The notes under the pieces: model-generated | Seen by the model: only the letters and a program-made list of their open reading frames with translations | Databases searched by the model: none | Told to the model about the DNA's origin: nothing | Made by a program: the position numbers and the translations under genes | Assembly (NCBI RefSeq): GCF_016859285.1 | Contig: NC_053400.1 | Coordinates: forward strand, 25,504,001-25,568,000 | Reading direction: 5' to 3' | Length of the DNA stretch: 64,000 nucleotides | From: Xiphias gladius | Lineage: Eukaryota > Chordata > Actinopteri > Istiophoriformes > Xiphiidae | Shown: positions 19,601 to 29,434 of the stretch, piece after piece | How positions within the stretch are numbered: position 1 is the stretch's first letter | Layout: every line of letters starts with the position of its first letter

Positions 19601-22600
19601 TAGTGCAAAATTACCTCTTCTTCTCAGACAGTGTTTCTTTCTTTCCTCTCCAGTGGAGGAATAGTAATACGAAGAGGTAATAAAAACACAGTCGCTTTGG
19701 ATGATACCCATTTGATTTGACTAAGTCAGACTGCTGAGGCCTAATATTAGCGTCAGCTAAAATTTAAAATGCAGTTTCACACATAACGAGGACTGTAGAT
19801 TTTGACCAGTTACTGTCTCAGTGTCCATATGGGCCTGTGAGTATTGTTTTGAGACAAATCTTAAAAAATGGGAACCTATCCTAATGCAAGACGCGACCAA
19901 AATCACATTATCTGTTTTTTCCTTCCCATGGCGCCCCACTGTTTGTCTTCCGTGCATTTCTGACAACATAGCCTGCGCATTTAACGCTATTTTCGTTGCC
20001 CATTTGGTTACTGGGGCGTCCTTAAAAAACATCGACGGGCCCCCAATCTTTTCTACCTTTTTCAGGACAGCAGCATTGCTGCGGGCAGCAGGGGCAGCGC
20101 ACATAGCAGCAGCATCTCTGGGGACAGCACTGGCAGCAGCAGATACAGAAGAGGATGATCAGAAGGAGGGCTCCAATGACGATGAACAGCACCGTCAACC
20201 AGTCTGAGGGAGGGGAGGCACAGAGATGCTCAGTGTGGTGTGCCCAAGGAAACAGACATGTTGTGGATAGGTTTTTAATCTAGTTTCTCACGTTAAAGAC
20301 ACACACACTGATTTTGGTACAGCTCCCAGTCAAACATCAAAAGTAGAAGCTGTCTAATAAAATCAGTGAGTGTATGTTTAGACACACGTTTTTTTTCTTT
20401 TCCTTACGGTAGACGATGAGTTTGATTTCTTTGTCAGAGTCTCCAGTAGTGTCCCCGGCAGCGTCCACAGCGCAGAAGTACACCCCATTGTCCCACCACA
20501 TCACCTCATTGAGCACCAGGTCTGCCTCTGTACAAACACACACCAGACGCACACTGAGACGGAGCTACATGTTACAAACACAAAATAATAGGTGAAGCAA
20601 AGAATTCAAAATGAGGACAATAAAATCTTGGAGATCTGAAAACCACATTTAGTCTCAGGACCAGACATGGTTTCGTCTTATTCTCGTCAGAAGCCCGACG
20701 CCACCTGTGCTGGACGGGACTTCCTGGTGTTTGCATGAACTCACTGTTTTGTATACTGATCCTGCGCTCGCGGTATTCTGGTCCCAGCGTCGGCTCATTG
20801 CTTCCTCTCTTCTGGATCACAGTGCGCACCGTCCGCTGACGATCTGGACAGTCATTCGCTGGGTCCTGTCCTAACTGTAGTGCAGACTGGTACGCTGCAA
20901 GACCAGGGGCAAAGCTTTTATTAACACAATAAATGACTTTTCTACAATAAATCTTTTCAATGGAGGATTCTGTGATGTTGGATCTTTTGCCGCGCTAGCA
21001 GCGCGGCTTTAGGGATGGTAATGTGAGTGTGCCTGTCCATCAACTGGTCCGGATTGAAATATTTCTATAACTTCGGAACAGATTGAGATTAAGTTTTTGA
21101 CATTCATGGTTCCCAAACAATATATCCTTCTGACTCTGGTGAGCCCCTGACTTTTCCTCCAGCACCACAATCAAGTCAAGGTTTTTATTTGTCCATTATT
21201 TTTGTTTTATGACCGAAATCAGCCTCAGCTGTGGTGAACTGGCGAATGTTCACATGATAACGTGCAAACTAAGATTTGTTAGTATTCGGCTCAAAGTAGC
21301 AATGTGTCTAAGCATGGCTACACACTCCTAGTCTTGTTGTAAATAAATTAAAATGTTGTGAATAAACCAAGCCACCAATCCAGTGCAAATTCATTCATCA
21401 TCCATGCAAATATATTTAGAGCTTAGTTTCTGGAAGTCCCTACACTACAATTCAAAGATTATCATTATTATTAGAGTTTTATTTGTCCCACACACACAAG
21501 CAACAAAATGCAGCTCGGCATACTTCATATGAAGGCCGTGCTAAAAAGACTAGTGTGAAAAAATTAGAATTAGACAAAAGAGATATAGAGGGTAAAAAAA
21601 TTGAAATATATGCAAAAATTCGGAGGACAATCTGCCAGATAAGGGTGAGTAACGTATCTACGGAAGTCAGAGGACAGAATTCACCATCCTGAATGTCTGA
21701 AGCATTTGCCTGAAGCTTGACAGAGTCTATAGATCATACAGACAACATCTTTATTCACAAGTTCTTCCTTTTACATCATCAACCAAGAGTTTATAATCGG
21801 CAAGATGAGAGTTGGAGCCTAAATACTCCATTTAGACTAGGCTGACTACATTTTGGAGGGTTTTTTTTGACCCGGCTTTGATGAATATGACATGAAAGCA
21901 TGAGGCTACTATTATAAACATGACGTCTTTTACTCAGCAGGTCATGCTTCACCTGCCTCCTCTCTTTCATGTCTACAGTACAGTTCAAGGAGAAGTGGCT
22001 TCCAATGCAAGTAAACCGGCCTCTCTGAGACTCATCGTATCACTTTTCTCCCTGCTATGCTCTGTTTTGCTGTGTGGGTTGTCGTTTCTTACACGTGGAG
22101 TAGTACTCCAGCACCGGGTCCTTGCAGAAGGACTTGAACCTCCAGGTGACCAGAACATCTTGGATGTTTGCAGAGGTGCTGTAGTCACAGCGGAGGATCA
22201 CCGAGGCAAACAGAGCCGTGCTGCGCTGCTGTATGGGAACAATCACCTGGATGCCCACCGACACTGTGGCGGGACGACAAACATATGGTTACATACATCA
22301 CTTTGTGTATTTGTGCACCTGTGTGTAAGGAGTAAATCTAACCCGTGTACCAAAAAGTTGCTGGGTGATTCGGGGAAACAGTTGCTTTCAGTATGTATTG
22401 GCTAAAGTCAAGGAAGAGGCGTGTAATAAGAATGAAACGAAGTGCAGGAGGGCTTCTCTCCACCAAGGAGTCTATTTTCAAAGTGGCAGAACTGGAAAAA
22501 CAGGTGACACAGACAAAGGCACAGGAAATGGCTTACAGTGAAACTACAAACCACACGTTCAAAATCTGGAATGAAACCTGTTGAGTTAAACTGTCCCTGA

Positions 22601-23053
22601 ATGAGGACAGGTCCTGGTGACTCATTAAAATAAGATGAAAGACTAAACGACTCGTGGATTACAGTTTCAAAAACTTCACTGGTCCACTTGACACCAAACT
22701 GAAAGTAGGGGTCATTGAAGTCCTCCGAATTAAAACAAACGAACAAACAAACAAAACACATTGTCACGGTAAAATGAGAAAACACAGACTTTAACAGGCT
22801 TCAGCCGCACACAGCGTGTAGGCCGACTGACAAGTGATATCAAACAAGATATGCATCTGTAAACAAAACAAAAAGCCGTCGTGTGACCGATACCTCCAGT
22901 TTGGTTCGTTCCAGTGGGAATTTTGAGAAACTTTCGACTCGTAAACAGGTTTAAAGGACTTGTTTTAGAACGACACGAGGCCCATATGTAAAGAAAAGAG
23001 AAATTACCTTGTAGGAGAGACGACAGGAGGATCGCGGCAGGTAGTCTCCGCAT
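16576..23053 (-). CDS. ildr1: Immunoglobulin-like domain-containing receptor 1 (angulin-2)
   Basis: Nine coding exons: 23053-23008, 22263-22093, 20894-20745, 20527-20408, 20203-20057, 18764-18642, 18511-18330, 17388-16774, 16614-16576. They join in frame to 530 residues and a TGA. Order: signal peptide (1-16), one V-type Ig domain (about 20-160; Cys in ILRCDY and VYFCAV, Trp in [12 protein letters not shown]), membrane helix (about 165-187), a Cys-cluster juxtamembrane segment ([18 protein letters not shown]), then a long basic Ser/Arg/Pro-rich tail ending [27 protein letters not shown] and the Cys cluster place it with ILDR1 rather than LSR or ILDR2. Family knowledge: ILDR1 sits at tricellular tight junctions, recruits tricellulin and is needed for hearing in mammals. 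It lies between ildr2 and tmem39a on the same strand. Confidence 0.95.
16774..17388 (-). CDS. ildr1: ildr1 exon 8 (Ser/Arg-rich tail)
   Basis: Residues 314-518, 615 bases. Contains [16 protein letters not shown], a motif shared with the LSR tail, an Arg/Gly-rich stretch with ten consecutive glycines encoded by a (CTC)n/(GAG)n tract at about 16870-16902, and [12 protein letters not shown], a PPxY-type motif. Donor GTAAGA. Confidence 0.92.
16870..16902. repeat. (CTC)n coding microsatellite in ildr1 exon 8
   Basis: Eleven CTC-type triplets on the plus strand, read on the minus strand as GGA/GGG glycine codons. Confidence 0.9.
18330..18511 (-). CDS. ildr1: ildr1 exon 7 (Pro-rich tail)
   Basis: Residues 253-313: Pro/Ser-rich, then [16 protein letters not shown], which corresponds to the ILDR1 segment around VLEYLEKELRNL. 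Acceptor CTCTCCAG, donor GTATGT. Confidence 0.9.
18642..18764 (-). CDS. ildr1: ildr1 exon 6 (proximal cytoplasmic tail)
   Basis: Residues 212-252, [20 protein letters not shown] and [11 protein letters not shown]. Acceptor CCTTTCAG, donor GTATGC; 123 bases, symmetric phase, so it could be skipped without a frameshift. Confidence 0.85.
19272..19945. repeat. Long inverted repeat in ildr1 intron 5
   Basis: Left arm (about 19272-19385) and right arm (about 19820-19945) are reverse complements with scattered mismatches; for example TCTCAAAACAAAACTCACAG at 19358 pairs with CTGTGAGTATTGTTTTGAGA at 19836. The core is about 430 bases with no transposase. Most simply a MITE. Confidence 0.65.
20057..20203 (-). 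CDS. ildr1: ildr1 exon 5 (membrane helix and Cys cluster)
   Basis: Residues 163-211: [18 protein letters not shown] helix followed by clustered cysteines, likely palmitoylated in this family. 147 bases, identical in length and phase to the ildr2 counterpart. Confidence 0.93.
20408..20527 (-). CDS. ildr1: ildr1 exon 4 (end of Ig V domain)
   Basis: Residues 123-162: [18 protein letters not shown] carries the second Ig cysteine, then DKEIKLIVY. It is 120 bases with phase 1 at both ends, the same as the equivalent ildr2 exon. Confidence 0.93.
20745..20894 (-). CDS. ildr1: ildr1 exon 3 (middle of Ig V domain)
   Basis: Residues 73-122: [31 protein letters not shown] and [10 protein letters not shown]. 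Acceptor GTCTTGCAG, donor GTGAGT. In ildr2 this segment and the preceding one form a single exon. Confidence 0.93.
20985..21345 (+). repeat. Dispersed percomorph repeat in ildr1 intron 2
   Basis: Begins with a GC-rich hairpin (GCCGCGCT-AGC-AGCGCGGC, 20989-21007). It continues through GACATTCATGGTTCCCAAA and CCCCTGACTTTTCCTCCAGC to GCATGGCTACACACTCCTAG, blocks I recognise from a common fish repeat. No coding potential. Confidence 0.55.
22093..22263 (-). CDS. ildr1: ildr1 exon 2 (first part of Ig V domain)
   Basis: Residues 16-72, with [13 protein letters not shown] (first Ig cysteine) and [17 protein letters not shown]. The donor GTAAGA leaves ACG-T, which joins CG-TAC to give Ser-Thr-Ser-Tyr-Gln, matching ILDR1. 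Confidence 0.93.
22264..23007. other. ildr1 intron 1
   Basis: Between signal-peptide and Ig exons. No exon-like frame with good splice sites; nothing else recognised. Confidence 0.6.
23008..23053 (-). CDS. ildr1: ildr1 exon 1 (signal peptide)
   Basis: ATG at 23053 opens [15 protein letters not shown], a typical short signal peptide. The in-frame codon at 23071 is TTG, so 23053 is the likely start. Donor GTAATT after CAAG. Confidence 0.88.
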
Positions 23054-23345
23054 GATGACAAAACGCCGCAAAAATTATATATGAAAAAAAAAAACCAAAA
23101 CGAATAAAACGTGGGAAGAAGAAGCGATCGATTTATAAAGAGGAAAAAGGAGAGGAAAATATAAAAAAAACCCCAGGATAATCCTATGTTTTAACCCGGA
23201 CCTAAACCCGAGTGCTCATTGCGTCGCCCGGTTCCGTCTGCCTCACGAGAGTGTCTCTGCGGCTCGCGCCGGAGACTGCGCTCCTCTCTGGCCACGCCCC
23301 GAAACAGGTGAGTTCATCCTGAGCCGTGACGTCGCCAGGTACCTG
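23054..23345 (-). promoter_or_regulatory. ildr1: ildr1 5' UTR and CpG-rich promoter
   Basis: CpG- and GC-rich sequence directly upstream of the ildr1 ATG, including GCGTCGCCCGG and a GGGGCGTGG-type GC box at about 23292-23300 on the minus strand. No clear TATA box. Assignment rests on position and composition. Confidence 0.45.
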
Positions 23346-23816
23346 AAAATCCCCTGAGCCGAGAGTCGGTGACTGAAGGACGGAGGAAAACAGGCTTTAG
23401 GCCGTTAACCTGTGTGTCTGGTGCTCATCAGTAATTATGAATCCTTTGATATATTGGATCATTCCCTAAAACGACCTGTAATTAACAAAATAAAAGCATC
23501 ACATTAGTTTGTAAGATAATATTGACATTGTATAAGTTATTGTTGGGGTATTTTGATGAGGAAGTTCTAATTTTCAACAACTATAACATCGCCTATGGTG
23601 TTTTAGAATATACTGAATGAAAGAATACTTCGAAAATCCAAAATATTTTCAGTCAGTTTCAGGTTTTAACAAGTGGGGTTTTTTTTTTTTCTTTTTCTTT
23701 TGGTTTTTTTTGCCAAACATATGAAATTTAACCACAACTCACAAAACAGCTGACAAACCACTGTGAAATCCTCAGAAAATGATAAATCAGACTTGTAATT
23801 CAGTTTGTGCTAACAA

Positions 23817-23839
23817 ATAATAATAATAATAATAATAAT
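23817..23839. repeat. (AAT)n microsatellite
   Basis: About seven AAT units between ildr1 and ildr2. Confidence 0.9.
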
Positions 23840-24036
23840 CCTTATGGACGGAAAACTCTGTGGTCCTTTATCATTTTTGCACACATCCATGTACAGTAAA
23901 TTTAACAACCTTTTCAACTTTAACGTTTTCTGGAATGTGTTTTGAGTTTGTGTCAGCAGCCTGAAAGCAAAGAGGTTTAGAATATGCAGATTCAACAGCT
24001 CAACCTCAGAATTCAAATACATTTATATGCAGATGT

Positions 24037-24067
<31 letters not shown>
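24037..24067. repeat. (GAT)n microsatellite
   Basis: Ten GAT units, 200 bases from the (AAT)n tract. Confidence 0.92.
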
Positions 24068-24071
<4 letters not shown>

Positions 24072-25020
24072 ATGAAATTCCATTGAAATTTGGACTTGGA
24101 GCTGACATGCAATCTCTGAAAACAGAATTTGTATCAGATGATGATTAATATCACACACGTTTTCCTATGTTCATTCATAGGAAAATAAATGTTTGATTAT
24201 GTTCCTTTGATACTATTAGACACAATAGATCACATAAGTCTTGTTTTCTGCATTCAGTCATCATTTAGGTGTAACTCTGAACTAAATCCACTAGATGTCA
24301 GCCTAAACCTGTGTCTCTCTGAGCTGGAGCTTTTGTTTACTGTGTGATTTCCGTTTAAGTTTGACCTCTTGAGTTCTCCGCAGTTCATTATTAATCAATC
24401 AAGCCAGTTCATAAACGCCTGCATCCATCTGCACAGGAATGGGACTACTTTTGTGTGGTGCGCTGAAGTCCCTCAGATTCTCGCAGATTGTTTTCCCTCT
24501 GGGCACACCCACTCTGCACCTGCAGCCCCTCACAGTATCCTTTTTTCTTTCCGGGAAACTTCTGCCAAGATCCACTCCGTGTTTCCTACTTGTTATCCCT
24601 TGTACCCTGTTCTTCTGCTGAGACCTTCAAGCACAGAACACAACTTCCCATGTTCCATGTTCACTCAGAGATGATTGCACTATTATTATACATTTGATTT
24701 TCTATCGTACAAATGTAAACGTGTAATTGCTTACACTAAAAACTTGTCAGCATTATATTTGCCTAACAGCATGCCAGTTGATTTAAATGCACCAACAGTA
24801 CTCTGCAGCTAATGTATCTGCCAATAGAGCCACATCAGGTCTATGAAAGGAGCTTTCAAATTTAAAACAACTGTCAACACACATCAGTTATAGAAAATTT
24901 AGTTTGAAAATACCCAAGACTATTTATTATTGAATTTCACACAATAAAATTACACGTCTCTATGTTGTACAGGTTATTTATCAGGAATTCGAGTGTAAGA
25001 AGTGGTTGCGCTGATTTAAA

Positions 25021-25534
25021 CAGTGGCGGAAAGTAATTAAGTGCATTTACTCAAGTACTTTTCACAATTTTGAAGCACTTGGACTTTACTTGAGTAATTC
25101 CATTTTATGCTATAACAGTTCGGAGGCAGAAATTGTACTTTTTACACCACGTTTATCTTACAGCTGTCATTTCTTTCCAGATTCAGATTATTATCACAGA
25201 TATTAATACAAAAAATATGATGTATTATTATAAATTAGGCTACGCAGCCGTATGTAATGTAGTTAAGATTAGCTCCACCTTTGCCATCTGCAATATTAAA
25301 GTGATGCCTCCACATTAATACATCAATAATCCAATTATATACCGTAATATACACTCTTAAATGGGTCATTCTGCATAATGAGCATGTTTATAGTATATTT
25401 TGATGCAACTACTTTTGTACTTAAGTAAAATTTTGAATGCATTACTTTTACTTGTAACATACTATTTCTACACTGTGGCATTGCTACTTTCACTTAAGTA
25501 AAACAACGAATTACTACTGTCCTTACGCCTCTGT
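25021..25534 (+). mobile_element. Non-autonomous Tol2-like hAT element
   Basis: Starts CAGTGGCGGAAAGTAATTAA and ends in TACTGTCCTTACGCCTCTG, an imperfect inverted terminus. Internal ACTTAAGTAAAA and ATTTACTCAAGTACTTTT motifs are typical of the Tol2-like hAT miniature elements of teleosts. No transposase. No clean 8-base target duplication found. Confidence 0.65.
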
Positions 25535-26096
25535 AAAACTGTTGTTGTCAAATCTTAAGCATTTCTATATTACATGAAATATTTATTACTATATTCAGTA
25601 ACATCATTAGATGCTATTTCTAAAGAATTTAACACTTAATAACTCAGCTAATCTGCTGCATCGGATTTGACTGACAGTGACCAAACCACCCCCTGAACTG
25701 TCATCAGATTTTTTATTCAAGTATTGCTAAATGCTGATTGGTGCACAGAAGTACCTGGCATCACATTCTTCCAGGTGAGCCCCGTCCACGTCGAACCACT
25801 GCAAGGAGCACATACAAAAAACACAAAAGACACACAAACCTTTTGCTCTGTGGTATATAGTGATGTCGTATTTCCCCGCTGATGTCTCGGTCGAGCCCTG
25901 GAGGGAGTTGCTCGACAACATTCCCGGCATACTCTCCCGCTGTGAGTGGTCACCGTCTTAACCGATCCCTCCCACCGCAAACACACAGTATATGAGCTCA
26001 GATGCACACACAGCCTCTCTCTCTCATACACAGATAGGACAACATGTAAAACAAGACCAGAAAGAGAGAGTATTTTACCTAATCCTGTTGTCCCCG

Positions 26097-26620
26097 TAGT
26101 GGGAGAAGAAGTATTAAAGTATTAAATCCTGTAATTAAGAACAAGTGGCAATACCTCAATGCAAAAAATACTGTATTACAAGTAAAAATCCTGTAATCAA
26201 AATCTTTCTCATGTAAAAGCGCGTAATTATTATTAGCAAAAATCTGCTTAAAGCATCATGAGTAAAAGTACTCCTTATGTAGAAAGATGGCCCCTGTGAG
26301 TATCATATTATCATATGGTACTTGGATTTTTATTACTGGTGGATTAGTATGCAAGCTGTATTTAACTGTTCTTTATCAACTTTATATACTGTTGGGTAGA
26401 CTAATCTATAAAAATGGAGGATATTTTATATACTCATCATATGTTTTTTATATAAAATCTTCCTCTGCAAAGTAACTAGAAAGTATAACTGTCAAATAAA
26501 TGTAGTGGCGTTAATACAATATATCCCTCTGAAGTATGATGAAGCTGAAGTATTAAGTAGCAGAAAGATGAGCACTCAAGTTAAGTGCAATTCTGTCAGA
26601 ACTGGACTCCACCACTGCCT
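26097..26620 (-). mobile_element. Second Tol2-like hAT element, opposite orientation
   Basis: Ends in CTCCACCACTG and contains AAAGTAACTAGAAAGTATAA, ACTGTTGGGTAGACTAATCT and AGTAAAAGTACTCCTTATG. It resembles the reverse complement of the element at 25021-25534. Confidence 0.62.
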
Positions 26621-27044
26621 TTACATGATGATTTCTTAAACCTGGGTAGTTAAAAACAGGCCATATGAACTTCTGAAAAATAATGTAAAGTAAGCTCAAA
26701 TACAAACCCGGGGTTCATAACTCTGCTGAGTTTATTTGCTGCGAAGATGTGAAGATAAACATCGTTGGTCTTAATGTTTATGTTATGTCTGTGACCCTGC
26801 ATCTTGCCACTTTGAATACAGATATTTTAAATACTTAAATGACGTAAGTGTTGTAAAAAATTCTTTATGTGAATGACAAAACAGTGCAGTTTTCTGTGGC
26901 TGAGTTGGCAGAACTGATGTGTGACTTTTGATACAGCTGTGTAGTGAAGACAGGCAGTCTGTGGCTACAACAATGAACAAAGACATGAGTCATACTCAAT
27001 TACACATTGTCTCCTTTACAGAAAAGTAAATAGTCATCTCTCTT

Positions 27045-27053
<9 letters not shown>

Positions 27054-27111
<58 letters not shown>
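27054..27111. repeat. (CA)n microsatellite
   Basis: About 29 units after a short CT tract. Confidence 0.95.
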
Positions 27112-27115
<4 letters not shown>

Positions 27116-28199
27116 GTTGTCAGTACTAGACAGCAGAAGAAAACTAAACACTAACATTAGACTTTTCTCAAGACAAGCCTACCCACCATGCTGACAGGAA
27201 TAATAAAATACTGCACGGTGTAATGCTAAAACAGAAGTAATATAAATGACAGATGTCCAAAAATCGGTAGGTTAATGTGTGTTTTGTATTTGTGTGTGTG
27301 TGGTTGTTAGATAACACATGAAGGTGTTGGTTTTGCTGTTTAGACTCAGCAGTGATAAGAAAAGGCCGAATTACAGTTATCATATCAAAGACACTTCATC
27401 TTATGTACACAGTCACACTGGAGTGCTTAGGCAAACATTACCATTTACAAAGTACAACGATCATATCGCACCTCACACATAAATAGGTCGAGTTTACATA
27501 TAAAAATGTCTTCATACTTTAGTACAAACATGTCTTACAGGCAAGCGGTAGTTCAATGCCTTAACTGTTTATAGAAAAAAATAGAAAATTTGATCAGGTT
27601 TTAGTCCCTTCGAGAAAACAGTTACTTTGTGCAAACGAACATGTTTTAAAAGAATATGAAAAGCTCCACTGGCACACAGTCCAGAGACCAAATACCGTTA
27701 CTGCTCCATGAGCAGTAACAACCTTAACTTAAAAGTAACTAAACCACCGCTGCAAATGCTGCAACAAATATGGATGATATTAGGTCAGTGGGCAGTTAGT
27801 AGAATTAGTCGATACCCTCATTAGTTTAGTATTTTGTCAGTGCAGCTTGCTGTATTTGGCAAATATAGTGTCATGAGTTTGAATGACTCCTCTGAACATC
27901 AAGCAAATTTACCATCTTCTGAAAGGCACTCCTGCAGTTTGGGCACAGATTATTTGGCCTCTTCAGAGCTTTAAATAATCATATTGATTTCCAGACTTCT
28001 TTTTTAGATGATAAATGATGCTACATTAAACCTTTTATAACAAAGCTCATGTGGATGTACTGTATGAGTAAGTTACTTAAAGCAGCACAAGCTGTAAACA
28101 CAACATTGACATATTATCACCTTATAAATTTGTTATGGCAAATAAAATGCGTTAGCAAACAGTTGCTTATTTACACATTCAGCTGAGGTGGAGCAACAT

Positions 28200-28720
28200 T
28201 AGCATCCGTTTGGAGTTGTGGTCCTGTCCACCTGATGGATTTAAGTCCAATATTTGCCCTTTTAACTCTGTTTTAGTCTTCCAAAACCTTTTGAGTGACA
28301 TATGAGCCCCTTAGCTGCTAAATGCTCCTCTAAGTTCAGCTAGTCTCTAACTGTGTCTGTCTGCCCTTTGGTGCTGAGCAGGTAGTGTAAAGTTGTTTTA
28401 TTAGAGCTTTTTCGCTGAAAACTTCTGCCTGCCACAGTGCGGGAACGACACTGATGAGGGCTGTGAACTTTACTATGAAAACACTAAAGCGGAGGGCCGT
28501 AAAAACCTAACAATGAGCTGAAAGCTGCTAAAACGCTCCATAGGGGTGAGGGGAACTGCAGAGTCGGATGACAACACCTTTCACATTAAACACAGCCATC
28601 TGATCCATTGTCAATATAAAAATATTGGTTAAACCTGGAGCACATTACTTTTTGTTTGCTTTCATCTCCAGAACGTGCATATTGTAGCTTTAAAGCGGCT
28701 TTAAGAGTTCCCGTCTTTTT
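28200..28720. repeat. Dispersed fish repeat downstream of ildr2
   Basis: CCTTAGCTGCTAAATGCTCC, TGCCCTTTGGTGCTGAGCAG, ATGAGCTGAAAGCTGCTAAA and CACAGCCATCTGATCCATTG are blocks I recall from a percomorph dispersed repeat. A TTTATT (minus-strand AATAAA) at 28397-28402 lies within it. Confidence 0.45.
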
Positions 28721-29398
28721 CCATGAGGCGTTCATATTATTATGTCCACCCCCTCTGTCGATACACATCATATCAAAATTTGGTAATGTTCCAGTTTTAG
28801 TTAACTTAATGTCTCCTTGCTAAAGCCTTCTGAATTATGTGCCTTATACCCTGAATATGTTACTGAATGTAACAGTGAGTTTGTTGTCACACAAGTGGAG
28901 CTACAGTATGTCCTTTAAAACAATGGTGTTGTCATATACCTTCTATTCTACAACTGAGCTTTTTAAATGCAGATATCTCATCAAATGGAAATGAATGCTC
29001 TTATTGTGCTAGAAGCTAAGTGAGTCTCTCCGCTGCAGAGCCTTTTATAAAGGGATGAGGGGAGACTAACAGCGACCCGCTTGGAGGGACAGCCCAGGTC
29101 ATACACCCAGCCCACATTAGTTCATGTTAGTCCAGCTGAGATGTACACGAGGCAGCCAGTGACAGAAACTGAGCGGTGATGACTTCATCACTCAGCGACG
29201 TCACAGACAGAACGCCCCAGTAACAGTCTTGATAGTTAAAAGTGTATCTGTTGTCCATTTCTTCTTGGTACTGATTCAGCTCTCCACACACAAAGTCAAT
29301 TCCACCATCTTTTATCAGCTGACGCGCAGTTCCCGTAGAGTTTCATGGGTGTATGCTCCGCCTGCTCCAAGATCTCAGTCTCTGTGGCTATCAGTCGA

Positions 29399-29434
29399 TC
29401 AGACAATGAGGGAATCTCGGCTGAGAAGAGTGTT
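29399..29434 (-). CDS. ildr2: ildr2 exon 10 (terminal mini-exon)
   Basis: 36 bases: [11 protein letters not shown] then TGA, after acceptor TATCCTCACCAG. It matches the conserved family C terminus (LSR ...SRESLVV, ILDR2 ...SLVV), which supports this distant exon nearly 2 kb from exon 9. Confidence 0.88.
   Translation of the reverse strand, partial: NTLLSRDSLIV

Larger units (their letters stand above)
23400..25020. other. Intergenic DNA upstream of ildr1
   Basis: AT-rich, with poly(T) and two trinucleotide microsatellites listed separately. A short region at 24369-24674 has open frames but no family resemblance. Confidence 0.6.

Noticed and set aside
25717-26031. Minus-strand frames (for example around WFDVDGAHLEECDARYFCAP) between the two hAT elements
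   Set aside because: Looks weakly coding with possible splice sites, but no frame gives a recognisable domain and the alternatives conflict.
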